From Bradyrhizobium hipponense (lineage in GTDB: Bacteria > Pseudomonadota > Alphaproteobacteria > Rhizobiales > Xanthobacteraceae): DNA of 64,000 nt. Under the pieces are notes generated by a model. That model searched no databases, was not told the DNA's origin, and saw only the letters and a list, made by a program, of their open reading frames with translations. Shown here piece after piece: positions 44,012 through 52,879 of the stretch. Position 1 is the first letter of the stretch; every line of letters begins with the position of its first letter. Made by a program: the position numbers and the translations under genes. The DNA is taken from positions 1-64,000 of the forward strand of contig NZ_VSTH01000087.1 of NCBI RefSeq assembly GCF_008123965.1, given 5' to 3'.

Positions 44012-47000
44012 CTACTCCGCCGCCACCATCTGCTGCGTGCGCCACTGACCGAGCAGCGCGCGGAGCGAGGCCGGCTTGACCGGCTTGTTGAGCACCGCGA
44101 CCTTTTCATCACGCGCGGCCACCTGCACGGCGGGGCTGCGGTCGGCGGTGATCAGGATCGCCGGGATAGTGTCGCCGAAGCGGCGGCGGATGTCGCGAAT
44201 GGCGGCGATGCCGTTGCCACGATCGAGGTGATAGTCGACGAGCAGGCCAGTGACCCGTCTCCCGGCGGCTTCGATGGCGGCGATCGCGCCCTCGGGATCG
44301 GCCACCGCGATCACCTCGGCGTCCCAGGCCTTCAGCAGCGTGCGCATGCCATCGAGGATCGCGGCATCGTTCTCGATGCACACGATCAGAGCGCCCGAGA
44401 TCGGCGTGCGTGCGAGCGGCGTCGCGCTGGTCACGGCGGCTGTGTGGGTAATCGCCTTCGCGGTCGGCACCGTCACCGAAAACACCGAGCCGCCGCTCGC
44501 ATTGGAGTCGATGGCGATGCCGTGGTTGAGCACGCGCGCCAGCCGCTCGACGATCGACAACCCGAGCCCCAGTCCGCGCGCGATACGTGCGCCCTGCTCC
44601 AGGCGGTGGAATTCCTTGAAGATCTCGCCGCGCTTGATCTGTGGAATGCCGACGCCGGTGTCGTAGACGCAGATCTTGAGCGAGGCGCCACGGCGGCGGC
44701 AGCCGACCAGCACGCGCCCGCGCGGGGTATATTTGATCGCGTTGGAGATCAGGTTCTGCAGCAGCCGCCGCAGCAGCAGCCGGTCCGACTCGACCGGGAG
44801 GGAGCAGGGCACGAAGGCGAGCTCCAGGTTCTTGGCGCGCGCGATCGGCGCGAACTCGATCTCCAGCGAGCGCATCAAATCGGCCATCTTGAAGCTCGAG
44901 ATCGAAGTGGTCATCGCGCCGGCATCCAGCCGCGAGATGTCGAGCAGCGCGCCGAGGATCTCCTCGATCGCCTGCAGCGACTCGTCGATGTTCTCGACCA
45001 GCCGCGTCTCCTCGCCGCTATGCTGGCGCTCGACCAGACTGGTGACATAGAGCCGCGCCGCGTTCAGCGGCTGGAGGATGTCGTGGCTGGCTGCCGCCAG
45101 GAAGCGGGTCTTGGAGATGCTGGCGTCTTCGGCCGCGCTCTTGGCCAGCGCCAGCTCCGAATTCAGCCGGGTCAGCTCCTCGGTGCGGTCGCGCACCCGC
45201 TTTTCCAGCGTTGCATTGGCGCGCTCCAGCGCTTCAGCCGCCTCGAACGTCGGCGTGACGTCGGTGAAGGTGATCACGAAGCCGCCGCCGGGCATGCGGT
45301 TGGTCAAGATCTCGATCACCATATGGCGGTCGGGCAGGCGCTCGAGATAGGGCTCGCTGTCGGTGGTGTAGGCCGCCAGCCGGCGCTCCAGCATCGCCTC
45401 GCGCTCGATCGGATCGGCCGGTTCGCTCACGCCCATCAATTCCAGGATTTCGCGCAAGGGCGTGCCGAACTGGATGAAGTGCGGCGGCACGTTGAGGAGA
45501 TCGCCAAACTGCCGGTTGGAGCAGATCAGTTGCAGGTCGGCATCGAACACCGCGATGCCCTGGCGCACGTGGTTGAGCGCGGTCTGGAGAATCTCGCGGT
45601 TGAAATGCAGTGCCGCATGGGAATCGTCGAGCAGCTTCAGCGCCGCTTTCGCGGAAACCGTCCGCTTGCGCAGCAGCAGCGACATCACGAGGCGCGAGGA
45701 GGCCGCGCCTATCGACGAGGCGATCAGGTGCTCGGCGTGCTGCAACAGCTCGAAATCAGCGGGCGCCGCGAGCTCCAGCCGCACATTGCGCCGGGCCGAA
45801 AACGCCTCGAACGAATGCCGGGCGCGGTCGGGACCGAGATATTGCGCGACCGTGGTCTGGATATCCTGCACGGTGACGGTGGTGCGCCAGCGGCGGAAGT
45901 TCGGAGAGATCGGGGCGAGCGTGTCGGGCACGAACAGATCGGCCTGCACCAGCTCGATGGAGCTCGGCCGCCGCGCCAACGACAGCAGCACATAGGTGAG
46001 GATATTGAGCGAGAGCGACCAGATGACGCCATGCATCAGCGGCGGCAGGTCGGCGCCGAACAGCGCCTGCGGCCGCAACGCCTCGATCCCGAACGGCCCG
46101 TGCTGGAGCAACAGGATTCCTGAAGTCGAGGTGTCCATGAAACTCGGAATGAACAGTGTGTAGAGCCAAACCGCGAAGCCGACCAACATGCCGCCGATGG
46201 CGCCACGCGCGGTTGCGCGCCGCCACAACAGCCCGCCGAAGAAGCTTGGTGCCAACTGGGCGATGGCGGCAAAGGAGAGCAGGCCGATCGCCACGAGCTG
46301 GGTGTTGCCGAGCGCGCGGTAGTAGAAATAGGCCATCACCATGATGGCGAAGATCGCGAGCCGGCGCGAGCGCAGCAGGAAGTCGCTGAAATCGGCGCCG
46401 CCGGTGCGCCCTTCCGGCCGTCGTTTTAGCACCAGCGGCACCACGAGGTCGTTCGAGACCATGATCGAGAGCGCGACGCATTCGACGATCACCATCGCGG
46501 TTGCGGCCGACAGGCCGCCGACGAAGACGGCGACGCTGAGCAGGTTCGCGCCGCCCTCGATCGGCAGCGCCAGCACGTACATATCAGGATCGACGGCGCC
46601 AAACGGGAAAGTGACGAGACCCGCGAGCGCGATCGGGATCACGAACAAATTGATCGCGACCAGATAGAGCGGAAACAGCCAGCGTGCGCGGCCGACCTCG
46701 GCATCCGAGGAGTTTTCGACCACGCTGACATGGAACTGGCGCGGCAGCAGCATGATCGCGCAGAGCGACAGCAGCGTCATGGTGAGGAAGTTGCCGATCG
46801 ACGGCGAATAGTTGATCGCGCGCATCGCCTCCGGCGTCTTCATGGCACGTTCGATCAGTTCGTGCGGCGAGAACATCCAGAAGGTGACGAAGATGCCGGC
46901 GGCGAGGAAGGCCACCAGCTTGACGATGGATTCGGTTGCGACCGCGAGCATCAGGCCGTGCTGGTGCTCGGTGGCGTCGGTCTGTCGCGTGCCGAACAGC

Positions 47001-47521
47001 ACGGCAAAGGCCGCCATCGCCAGCGTCACCACCAGCGCCACGTCGCCGAGGATCGGGATGTGGGAGAACGCCTGGTCCTCGCTCAAAATGGTTTCGAGCG
47101 AGGAGGCGACCGCCTTGAGCTGCAGCGCGATGTAGGGCACCGAGCCGATGATCGCGATCAGCGCCACTGTTGCGGCCACCGCCTGGCTCTTGCCATAGCG
47201 CGCGCCGATGAAGTCGGCGATCGAGGTGATGTTGTGAGCCTTCGCGAGCTGGATCACGCGGCGGAGCACGCCAGTGCCGAGCCCGATCATCAGGATCGGG
47301 CCGACATAGATCGCGAGGAAGTCGGTCGAGGTGCGGGTAGCAAAGCCCACCGAGCCGAAGAAGGTCCAGGAGGTGCAATAGATCGCCAGCGACAGCGGAT
47401 AGATCAGCCCGGAAGCACGGCCGCGCCCGGCCAGCGAGCGGCGGTCGCCGTGGCTCGCCACCAGGAACAGAAAGCCGATATAGCCGAAGGCGGCGGCGAT
47501 CACGCCCCAGTCGTGGAGCAT
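44012..47521 (-). CDS. CrbS-like hybrid histidine kinase with SSSF transporter domain
   Basis: The 1169-residue protein joins a sodium/solute-symporter (SLC5) domain of about thirteen helices (about 1-500) to a PAS domain (about 640-755), a coiled coil and HisKA with AASHDILQPLNAARLY (His near 811). The HATPase domain has QNLISNAIKYTPRG, DTGVGIP and GLGLGLSIVERLARVL, and a receiver domain (about 1045-1160) carries its aspartate in LLVDYHLDRGNG. This order is that of CrbS/MxtR-type kinases, which sense or move acetate-like solutes. It is convergent with a CrbR-like regulator. Confidence 0.9.
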   Translation of the reverse strand: MLHDWGVIAAAFGYIGFLFLVASHGDRRSLAGRGRASGLIYPLSLAIYCTSWTFFGSVGFATRTSTDFLAIYVGPILMIGLGTGVLRRVIQLAKAHNITSIADFIGARYGKSQAVAATVALIAIIGSVPYIALQLKAVASSLETILSEDQAFSHIPILGDVALVVTLAMAAFAVLFGTRQTDATEHQHGLMLAVATESIVKLVAFLAAGIFVTFWMFSPHELIERAMKTPEAMRAINYSPSIGNFLTMTLLSLCAIMLLPRQFHVSVVENSSDAEVGRARWLFPLYLVAINLFVIPIALAGLVTFPFGAVDPDMYVLALPIEGGANLLSVAVFVGGLSAATAMVIVECVALSIMVSNDLVVPLVLKRRPEGRTGGADFSDFLLRSRRLAIFAIMVMAYFYYRALGNTQLVAIGLLSFAAIAQLAPSFFGGLLWRRATARGAIGGMLVGFAVWLYTLFIPSFMDTSTSGILLLQHGPFGIEALRPQALFGADLPPLMHGVIWSLSLNILTYVLLSLARRPSSIELVQADLFVPDTLAPISPNFRRWRTTVTVQDIQTTVAQYLGPDRARHSFEAFSARRNVRLELAAPADFELLQHAEHLIASSIGAASSRLVMSLLLRKRTVSAKAALKLLDDSHAALHFNREILQTALNHVRQGIAVFDADLQLICSNRQFGDLLNVPPHFIQFGTPLREILELMGVSEPADPIEREAMLERRLAAYTTDSEPYLERLPDRHMVIEILTNRMPGGGFVITFTDVTPTFEAAEALERANATLEKRVRDRTEELTRLNSELALAKSAAEDASISKTRFLAAASHDILQPLNAARLYVTSLVERQHSGEETRLVENIDESLQAIEEILGALLDISRLDAGAMTTSISSFKMADLMRSLEIEFAPIARAKNLELAFVPCSLPVESDRLLLRRLLQNLISNAIKYTPRGRVLVGCRRRGASLKICVYDTGVGIPQIKRGEIFKEFHRLEQGARIARGLGLGLSIVERLARVLNHGIAIDSNASGGSVFSVTVPTAKAITHTAAVTSATPLARTPISGALIVCIENDAAILDGMRTLLKAWDAEVIAVADPEGAIAAIEAAGRRVTGLLVDYHLDRGNGIAAIRDIRRRFGDTIPAILITADRSPAVQVAARDEKVAVLNKPVKPASLRALLGQWRTQQMVAAE

Positions 47522-47700
47522 TGCGTCGGGCTCTCCCAGGGCGCGACAGCTCCGCGCCCGATCTCATTTTCCCAGCAAATCTAGCGCGTTGGGCAGGCGC
47601 AAGCGACAGCGAAATGCCGTGCTGGGGCAGGAGCTGGGGTTGTCGTTAAGCCTGAGCGCGCGGCGTTCTCGGATCCGACGAGAGAGTCCCCGTGTGGCAC

Positions 47701-47749
47701 CCCCCTCCCTGACCCTCCCCCGCAAGGGGGGAGGGAACGGAGAGGGCGT
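47701..47749. repeat. Partial CTCCCTCCCC-family repeat
   Basis: CCTCCCCCGCAAGGGGGGAGG forms a near-perfect hairpin, followed by GAACGGAGAGGGCG in the place of the family's GTTGGGGAGAGGGTG. The second hairpin of the full element is absent here. Confidence 0.65.
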
Positions 47750-47830
47750 CGATCGTCGCAACGAGGGCCCGACAAGCACTGCGTTGGGCGTCAGTTGCGG
47801 CTAGTCGACGTGAGGCAGGCACAGCTCTCT

Positions 47831-47872
47831 CGCTCCCTCCCCTTGCGGGGGGAGGGTTGGCGAGGGGGTAGC
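47831..47872. repeat. Partial CTCCCTCCCC-family repeat
   Basis: CTCCCTCCCCTTGCGGGGGG with GAGGGTTGGCGAGGGGGTA matches the left hairpin and tail of the full repeats at 4915 and 8710. It stands about 80 bases from the other partial copy, as if a longer element had been rearranged. Confidence 0.65.
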
Positions 47873-47917
47873 TCCGGGGACGGTGCAAGTTGAGTGTAAG
47901 GAGAGGCGAAAGCGGAC

Positions 47918-49147
47918 CTACTCCGCCGCCAGCGACTTTTCGCGCAAAGGCAGACCGAGGCGGTCCCACACTTGCAGCAAGGCTTCGGCGAGCTGATCGA
48001 TCAGGCCGTCGTCGTGATAAGGCGAGGGCGTGATGCGCAGGCGTTCGGTGCCCTTGGCGACGGTCGGATAGTTGATCGGCTGGATGTAGATACCGTGCTC
48101 CTCCAGCAGCAGGTCGGAGGCCAGCTTGCACTTCTCGGCATTGCCGATGAACAGCGGCACGATGTGGGTGTCGTTCGACATCACAGGCAGGCCAGCGGCA
48201 TTGAGGATCGCCTTGACGCGGGCGGCGCGGTCCTGATGGCGTTCGCGCTCCCAGCTCGAGGTCTTCAGATGCTTGATCGCTGCCGTCGCGGCCGAGCAGA
48301 TCGCCGGCGGCAGGGCGGTGGTGAAGATGAAGCCCGGTGCGTAGGAGCGCACAGCGTCGATGATCTGGCCGTTGGCGGCGATGTAGCCGCCGAGGCAGCC
48401 GAAGGCCTTGGCGAGCGTGCCTTCGAGCACGTCGATGCGATGCATCACACCGTCGCGCTCGGCAATGCCGCCACCGCGCGGGCCGTACATGCCGACAGCG
48501 TGAACCTCGTCGACATAGGTCATCGCGCCATATTTCTCGGCGAGATCGCAGATTTTTGCCAGCGGCGCGACGTCGCCGTCCATGGAATAGAGGCTCTCGC
48601 AGGCGATCAGTTTCGGCCGGTTCGGACCGGCCGCTTTCAGCAGCGCCTCGAGATCGGCGAGATCATTGTGCCGGAACACCATCCGTTCGCAGCCGGACTG
48701 GCGAATGCCCTCGATCATAGAATTGTGGTTGAGCTCGTCCGACAGGATCAAGCAGTTCGGAATCAGTTTTGCGATGGTCGCGATGCCGGTCTGGTTCGAG
48801 ACATAGCCCGACGTGAACAGCAGCGCGGCTTCCTTGCCGTGAAGATCGGCGAGCTCGGCTTCGAGCTGCACCAGCGGATGATGCGTGCCGGCGATGTTGC
48901 GGGTACCGCCTGCGCCGGTGCCGACGCGGGTCGCGGTCTCGACCATGGCGCCGACCACCTTCGGGTGCTGGCCCATGCCGAGATAATCGTTGGAGCACCA
49001 GATCACGACGTCGCGCTTGCCCTTGGGCGAGTGCCAGAGCGCATGCGGGAACCGGCCGGCGATACGCTCAAGGTCGGCGAACACGCGGTAGCGCCGCTCG
49101 GTGTGCAGACGATCAAGGGCGGAATTGAAGAACTGGCTGTAATCCAT
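47918..49147 (-). CDS. hemA: 5-aminolevulinate synthase
   Basis: The 409-residue PLP enzyme condenses glycine and succinyl-CoA, the first step of haem synthesis in alphaproteobacteria. The PLP lysine is in LEGTLAKAFGCLGGY; WCSNDYLGMGQHP and GTGAGGTRNIAGTHHPLVQL near the N-terminus are diagnostic, as is YVDEVHAVGMYGPRGGG. The start MDYSQFFNSAL at 49147 is chosen over 49186. Regulatory elements lie upstream at 49191-49211, 49244-49264 and 49283-49296. Oxygen and iron control of hemA is known in Bradyrhizobium. Confidence 0.95.
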   Translation of the reverse strand: MDYSQFFNSALDRLHTERRYRVFADLERIAGRFPHALWHSPKGKRDVVIWCSNDYLGMGQHPKVVGAMVETATRVGTGAGGTRNIAGTHHPLVQLEAELADLHGKEAALLFTSGYVSNQTGIATIAKLIPNCLILSDELNHNSMIEGIRQSGCERMVFRHNDLADLEALLKAAGPNRPKLIACESLYSMDGDVAPLAKICDLAEKYGAMTYVDEVHAVGMYGPRGGGIAERDGVMHRIDVLEGTLAKAFGCLGGYIAANGQIIDAVRSYAPGFIFTTALPPAICSAATAAIKHLKTSSWERERHQDRAARVKAILNAAGLPVMSNDTHIVPLFIGNAEKCKLASDLLLEEHGIYIQPINYPTVAKGTERLRITPSPYHDDGLIDQLAEALLQVWDRLGLPLREKSLAAE

Positions 49148-49190
49148 CGGCAAAACCTGCAACGGAACCTGACCAAGGGCTCGCATCTTC

Positions 49191-49211
49191 TTAGAGCTTT
49201 TCCAGCTCTAA
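49191..49211. promoter_or_regulatory. Inverted repeat in hemA leader
   Basis: TTAGAGCT (49191-49198) and AGCTCTAA (49204-49211) are a perfect 8-bp inverted repeat around five bases, 44-64 bases before the hemA start. The outer TTAGA...TCTAA recalls iron-control (Irr/ICE) sites, TTTAGAA-N3-TTCTAAA, but the spacing differs. It could also be an RNA hairpin in the leader. Confidence 0.4.
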
Positions 49212-49243
49212 TGTCTATGCGCTATCCCACATTTGGGCCTGTG

Positions 49244-49264
49244 GGGCATTTGGGCAAAATGCCC
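49244..49264. promoter_or_regulatory. Inverted repeat near the predicted hemA start site
   Basis: GGGCATTT (49244-49251) and AAATGCCC (49257-49264) are a perfect inverted repeat around GGGCA. If the Fnr/FixK box at 49283-49296 works at its usual distance, the -10 region and transcription start fall within this palindrome, suiting a repressor site. Confidence 0.45.
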
Positions 49265-49282
49265 TATCGGGCGTGCGGCGGC

Positions 49283-49296
49283 TTGACGTGGGTCAA
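49283..49296 (-). promoter_or_regulatory. Fnr/FixK2-type box upstream of hemA
   Basis: TTGACGTGGGTCAA is a full match to TTGA-N6-TCAA, the site of Fnr/FixK2-class regulators. Its centre is 142 bases before the hemA start. Microaerobic induction of hemA through such a box is established for Bradyrhizobium. A regulator start about 41 bases downstream would be near 49249. Confidence 0.75.
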
Positions 49297-49393
49297 AAGT
49301 ACCGACGGGATCGCCAATGTTGCTGTGCGATAGGGGCGTCCCGGTCGGTCTCGACGGTCAAATAGCGATCAAATAGCGAGATGAAGGCAGCGC

Positions 49394-50455
49394 TCACGTC
49401 GTCCTGAAACGCAGCACGCCGTCGGCGGTCTCGGCGGTCAACCGGCCCTCGACCAGCATATAGTTGACATGGGCGATCAATTCGCCGGAGGCGAAGCCCA
49501 TCTGGTGCACGTCGAGGGGATACTTGTTGAACACCACCGGCACCAGCTCGCGCGAGGTCTGCGGCACCTCGCGGCAGGCCTCCGCAATCAGCCGGCAGCG
49601 GTCCTCATGGTGGTCGGCGAGCTGCTTGATGCGGGTCTTCAATCCGTAGAACGGCACGCCGTGGCCGGGCAGCACCAAGAGGTCATAGGGCAGCGTGGTG
49701 GTGAGGCTGGCCAGCGAGGCCAGATATTCGCCAAGCGAATTCTGGTCGGGCTCGACTGCCCAGACGCTGACATTGGGGGAGATCTTGCTCAGCACCTGGT
49801 CGGCGGAAAGGAATAGCTTGTCGTCGGCGCAATACAGCATCACCTGATCGAGCGCGTGGCCGCCGCCCGTGATCACCTTGAAGCGCCGCGTGCCGATCAC
49901 GACCTCGTCGCCATGCGAGATGCGGCGGTAGGACGGCGGCAGCACCGAGACGCGCTTGAGATAATCCTGGCCGCGCCCGAGCAGCTTGTCGGTCAGGTCT
50001 TCGTCCATGCCGTGACGGCGGAAGAACAGCCGCTGCGCCTCGCGCCGCTCCTCGGTGCCGCGGTTCTGATGATAGACCGATTGCAGATATTCGACCTGCG
50101 ACATCACCAGCGGACAGCTGAAACGCTCGACGATCCACCCCGCGAGCCCGACATGATCGGGGTGCGAATGGGTCACGATCAGCCGGGTGATGTGGACGCC
50201 GTTCAGCGGTCCATCGAACAGCCTGGTCCAGGCTTCGATCGTTTCCTCATTGCCGAAGCCGGCATCGACCATCGCATAGCCGTCGCCGTCGGCGAGCAGG
50301 TAGATGTTCACGTGGTTGAGGCGGAACGGCAATTTCAGCCGCACCCACAGCACGCCTGGCCGTATCTCCACGACCTCTTCGGGGCCGGGATGCTGATCCC
50401 AGGGATAGCGCAGGGCCTCGGCGGAGGACTGCACGGTGTCGGTTTTTGAGTTCAT
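49394..50455 (-). CDS. MBL-fold metallo-hydrolase (GloB-like)
   Basis: The 353-residue enzyme has the canonical metal motif THSHPDHVGLAG (HxHxDH), with later ligands in VITGGGHALDQVMLY, LSADQVL and VLPGHGVPF. A C-terminal winged region (about 270-350) is typical of the larger MBL hydrolases that act on thioesters or similar bonds. It starts at 50455 and stands alone upstream of hemA with its own promoter implied. Substrate unknown. Confidence 0.92.
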   Translation of the reverse strand: MNSKTDTVQSSAEALRYPWDQHPGPEEVVEIRPGVLWVRLKLPFRLNHVNIYLLADGDGYAMVDAGFGNEETIEAWTRLFDGPLNGVHITRLIVTHSHPDHVGLAGWIVERFSCPLVMSQVEYLQSVYHQNRGTEERREAQRLFFRRHGMDEDLTDKLLGRGQDYLKRVSVLPPSYRRISHGDEVVIGTRRFKVITGGGHALDQVMLYCADDKLFLSADQVLSKISPNVSVWAVEPDQNSLGEYLASLASLTTTLPYDLLVLPGHGVPFYGLKTRIKQLADHHEDRCRLIAEACREVPQTSRELVPVVFNKYPLDVHQMGFASGELIAHVNYMLVEGRLTAETADGVLRFRTT

Positions 50456-50565
50456 GCCACCGGCTTAAACCCACTGGCTGCGGCGCGCCAGCCGAAAAAG
50501 GACGCGTGGCCGGCCCGCATAGCGGTCATTCCAGCCAGTTTTCCGTAGCCCGGATGGAGCGAAGC

Positions 50566-52716
50566 TTACGCCGCCCGCATGTTGTTGAGGAACGCGTCGA
50601 TCTCTCCGCGCAGCATGTCGGCCTCGCGGCGGAGCGCATCCGATGCGCCCAGCACCTCGCTTGCCGCTGCGCCGGCTTCGGCTGATGCAGTGGAGACGCC
50701 GACGATGTTGCTGGAGACCTCGCTGGTGCCGCCGGCGGCATGCTGGATGTTGCGAGCGATCTCGCGGGTGGCCGCACCTTGCTCCTCGACCGCAGCGGCA
50801 ATCGTCGTGGTCACGTCGTTGATCTCACCGATGATCCGGCCGATGCCCTGGATGGCGCCGACCGCCGAGGTGGTAACTTGCTGCATCCTGGCGATTTGGG
50901 AGCGGATCTCCTCCGTCGCCTTCGCGGTCTGGCTCGCGAGACTCTTCACCTCGGAGGCGACCACCGCGAAGCCGCGGCCGGCCTCACCCGCGCGCGCCGC
51001 CTCGATGGTGGCGTTGAGCGCGAGCAGATTGGTCTGCGAGGCGATGGTCTGGATCAAATCGACCACGACGCTGATGCGGCTCGCGCTGTCGGCAAGGCTC
51101 TGCACCGTGGCGTCGGTCGAGCCGGCCTCGTCGACCGCCTTCCTGGCGATCTCGGCCGAGGTGACGACCTGACGGCTGATCTCGGCAATCGAGGACGACA
51201 ATTGCTCGGTGCCGGCCGACACGGTCTGCACGTTGACCGATGTCTCCTCGGCGGCGGAGGCGACCGCGTTCACCAGCGCGTTGGACTGGTCGGCGGTGTT
51301 CGACATGCTCTGCGCGGTCGACTGCATCGAATTGGCCGACTGCGCGAGATTGTCGAGCGCGGAACGCACGGTGCTCTCGAACTCGGCGATCTTCGCCTCC
51401 ACGCGCGCGGCACGCTCGGCCTTGGCGATGCGGTCCTTGTCCTGCTCGCTCGACATCGCGCGGGTTTCGATCATGCTTTCGCGGAACACTTGCAGCGTGT
51501 TCGCCATCACCGAGATTTCGTCGTCGTGATTGTTCGAGCGGTAGATCTCTGTCTCGAGGTCGCCGTTCGCGAGCAGCTGCATCGACTGCTGCAGGGCGCC
51601 GATCCGGCGCAGGATGTTGCGGCCGACATAGAGCCAGACGAACAGCGCCGAGCCGACCAGCGTCAGCGCACCCAGCGCCAGCATGCTCGTGGTCGCGAGC
51701 GATATCTCCTGCCGCGCCTGGAAGGTCGAGGCATTGGTCTCCTTCTGCACGCCGTCGACGAGCTGCTGTACGCTGATGCCGAGGCCGACATTGAGCTTGC
51801 GGGTCTCGTCCAGGATGGTCTGGCCGTAGTCGATGGCGTCGAGCTCCTTCTCACGCAGGTTGAACACGCCGGTCTTGCCGGTGCCGAGCGCGAGCAGCTT
51901 TTCCGCCGTCTCGCGCAGCATCTTGGTGCCCTGATTGTCCGGCAACAGATCGAGGTTGGACCGCAGGCGTCCCTGTGCCGTCTTGAATTCCTTCTGGATG
52001 TCGTCGAGCTTGTCGCTCGTGTTCGCCGACAGTGCCGCGCTCATGTCGGCGGCAGCGAGATTGCCGCTGGCGACGACGTTGCCGAGCTGGCCGACTGTCT
52101 GGGCGGCTTCGGTGGCATCTTCGGCGGAAAGGTTGGCCGACCCGAGAATGGCGTTCACCTGGGTCTGGGCGTTCAGCATCGCTGGACTTGCCGCGCCGAC
52201 GAAACCGCTCTGTGCGCTGCGCAGCGCGTCATATTGCTTGTCATGGAGTGCGGCTACATCCAGCCGCTCGCGGGCGGCCTTGGCCAGGCTCTGGGCCGCC
52301 TCGTTGATGCTCTTTATGGTCTCGCTGAGTCCGGAGACGATGGTCTTGTCGGCGCCGAGCTCGACGATCTCGCCGAGCTTCTGCTGCGTCTGCTCCTGCA
52401 ATTCCCTGAGCTTCTTGGTGCGCTCGTTCAGGGCATCCTCGCTTTGAGCTGCAAGTAGCGCCGGTCCCTGTGCCGCGAGACTCGCGCTCAGTGCCGACAA
52501 TTGCAGGCTTGCGGCAAGGCGCGGAATGTCCCGTCCGCTCAGATCAGTCATGCGTCCGCCGAGATTCTGCAGCACGAAGCCGGCGCCCGCCGAGATCACG
52601 AGGCCCATGCCCGCGATCACGGCGAAGGCCGCAAACAGGCTGCCGCGCACGCCCCATTTCGGCATCTTGAAGCGAGGCTTGAAACGGCCGAGGACACGGC
52701 CAAGACGGATCGCCAT
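50566..52716 (-). CDS. Methyl-accepting chemotaxis protein
   Basis: The 716-residue receptor has two membrane helices (about 25-50 and 350-372) enclosing a roughly 300-residue, almost all-helical periplasmic sensing domain. A HAMP segment (about 370-425) and a cytoplasmic signalling domain follow. The hairpin tip TNLLALNATIEAARAGEAG is intact. No C-terminal pentapeptide for CheR is seen. The 3' end abuts a short fragment of an interspersed repeat (GTAGCCCGGATGGAGCGAAG at 50546-50565). The ligand cannot be told. Confidence 0.93.
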   Translation of the reverse strand: MAIRLGRVLGRFKPRFKMPKWGVRGSLFAAFAVIAGMGLVISAGAGFVLQNLGGRMTDLSGRDIPRLAASLQLSALSASLAAQGPALLAAQSEDALNERTKKLRELQEQTQQKLGEIVELGADKTIVSGLSETIKSINEAAQSLAKAARERLDVAALHDKQYDALRSAQSGFVGAASPAMLNAQTQVNAILGSANLSAEDATEAAQTVGQLGNVVASGNLAAADMSAALSANTSDKLDDIQKEFKTAQGRLRSNLDLLPDNQGTKMLRETAEKLLALGTGKTGVFNLREKELDAIDYGQTILDETRKLNVGLGISVQQLVDGVQKETNASTFQARQEISLATTSMLALGALTLVGSALFVWLYVGRNILRRIGALQQSMQLLANGDLETEIYRSNNHDDEISVMANTLQVFRESMIETRAMSSEQDKDRIAKAERAARVEAKIAEFESTVRSALDNLAQSANSMQSTAQSMSNTADQSNALVNAVASAAEETSVNVQTVSAGTEQLSSSIAEISRQVVTSAEIARKAVDEAGSTDATVQSLADSASRISVVVDLIQTIASQTNLLALNATIEAARAGEAGRGFAVVASEVKSLASQTAKATEEIRSQIARMQQVTTSAVGAIQGIGRIIGEINDVTTTIAAAVEEQGAATREIARNIQHAAGGTSEVSSNIVGVSTASAEAGAAASEVLGASDALRREADMLRGEIDAFLNNMRAA

Positions 52717-52819
52717 CGAAATTCCCCCACGTGTGATCTTTATATTTTCGCTGCGGAGTATCCGTGGTGTGGGTTAAAAAATCGCAAGTTGCACAAACGG
52801 TTGCGCGTTCCGCACAGCG

Positions 52820-52851
52820 AAAAAAGAAAGGGCCGGCAAACGTGCCGGCCC
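52820..52851 (-). terminator. Terminator of the porin gene
   Basis: On the minus strand GGGCCGGC (52851-52844) and GCCGGCCC (52837-52830) form a stem with a six-base loop, followed by TTTCTTTTTT. It lies about 30 bases after the porin stop. Confidence 0.85.
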
Positions 52852-52879
52852 TTCGTCAGCATAGGGTTTTGCTAACCGA

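Larger units (their letters stand above)
47522..47917. other. Non-coding gap with repeat remnants before hemA 3' end
   Basis: This 396-base gap lies between the hybrid kinase start and the hemA stop, both on the minus strand. It must contain the kinase promoter. Two partial copies of the CTCCCTCCCC repeat family lie at 47701-47749 and 47831-47872, apart and without their usual partner hairpins. No credible gene is present. Confidence 0.55.

Noticed and set aside
50546..50565. GTAGCCCGGATGGAGCGAAG next to the chemoreceptor stop
   Set aside because: It resembles one arm of a known type of interspersed repeat, but no partner arm is present, so it is not listed as an element.
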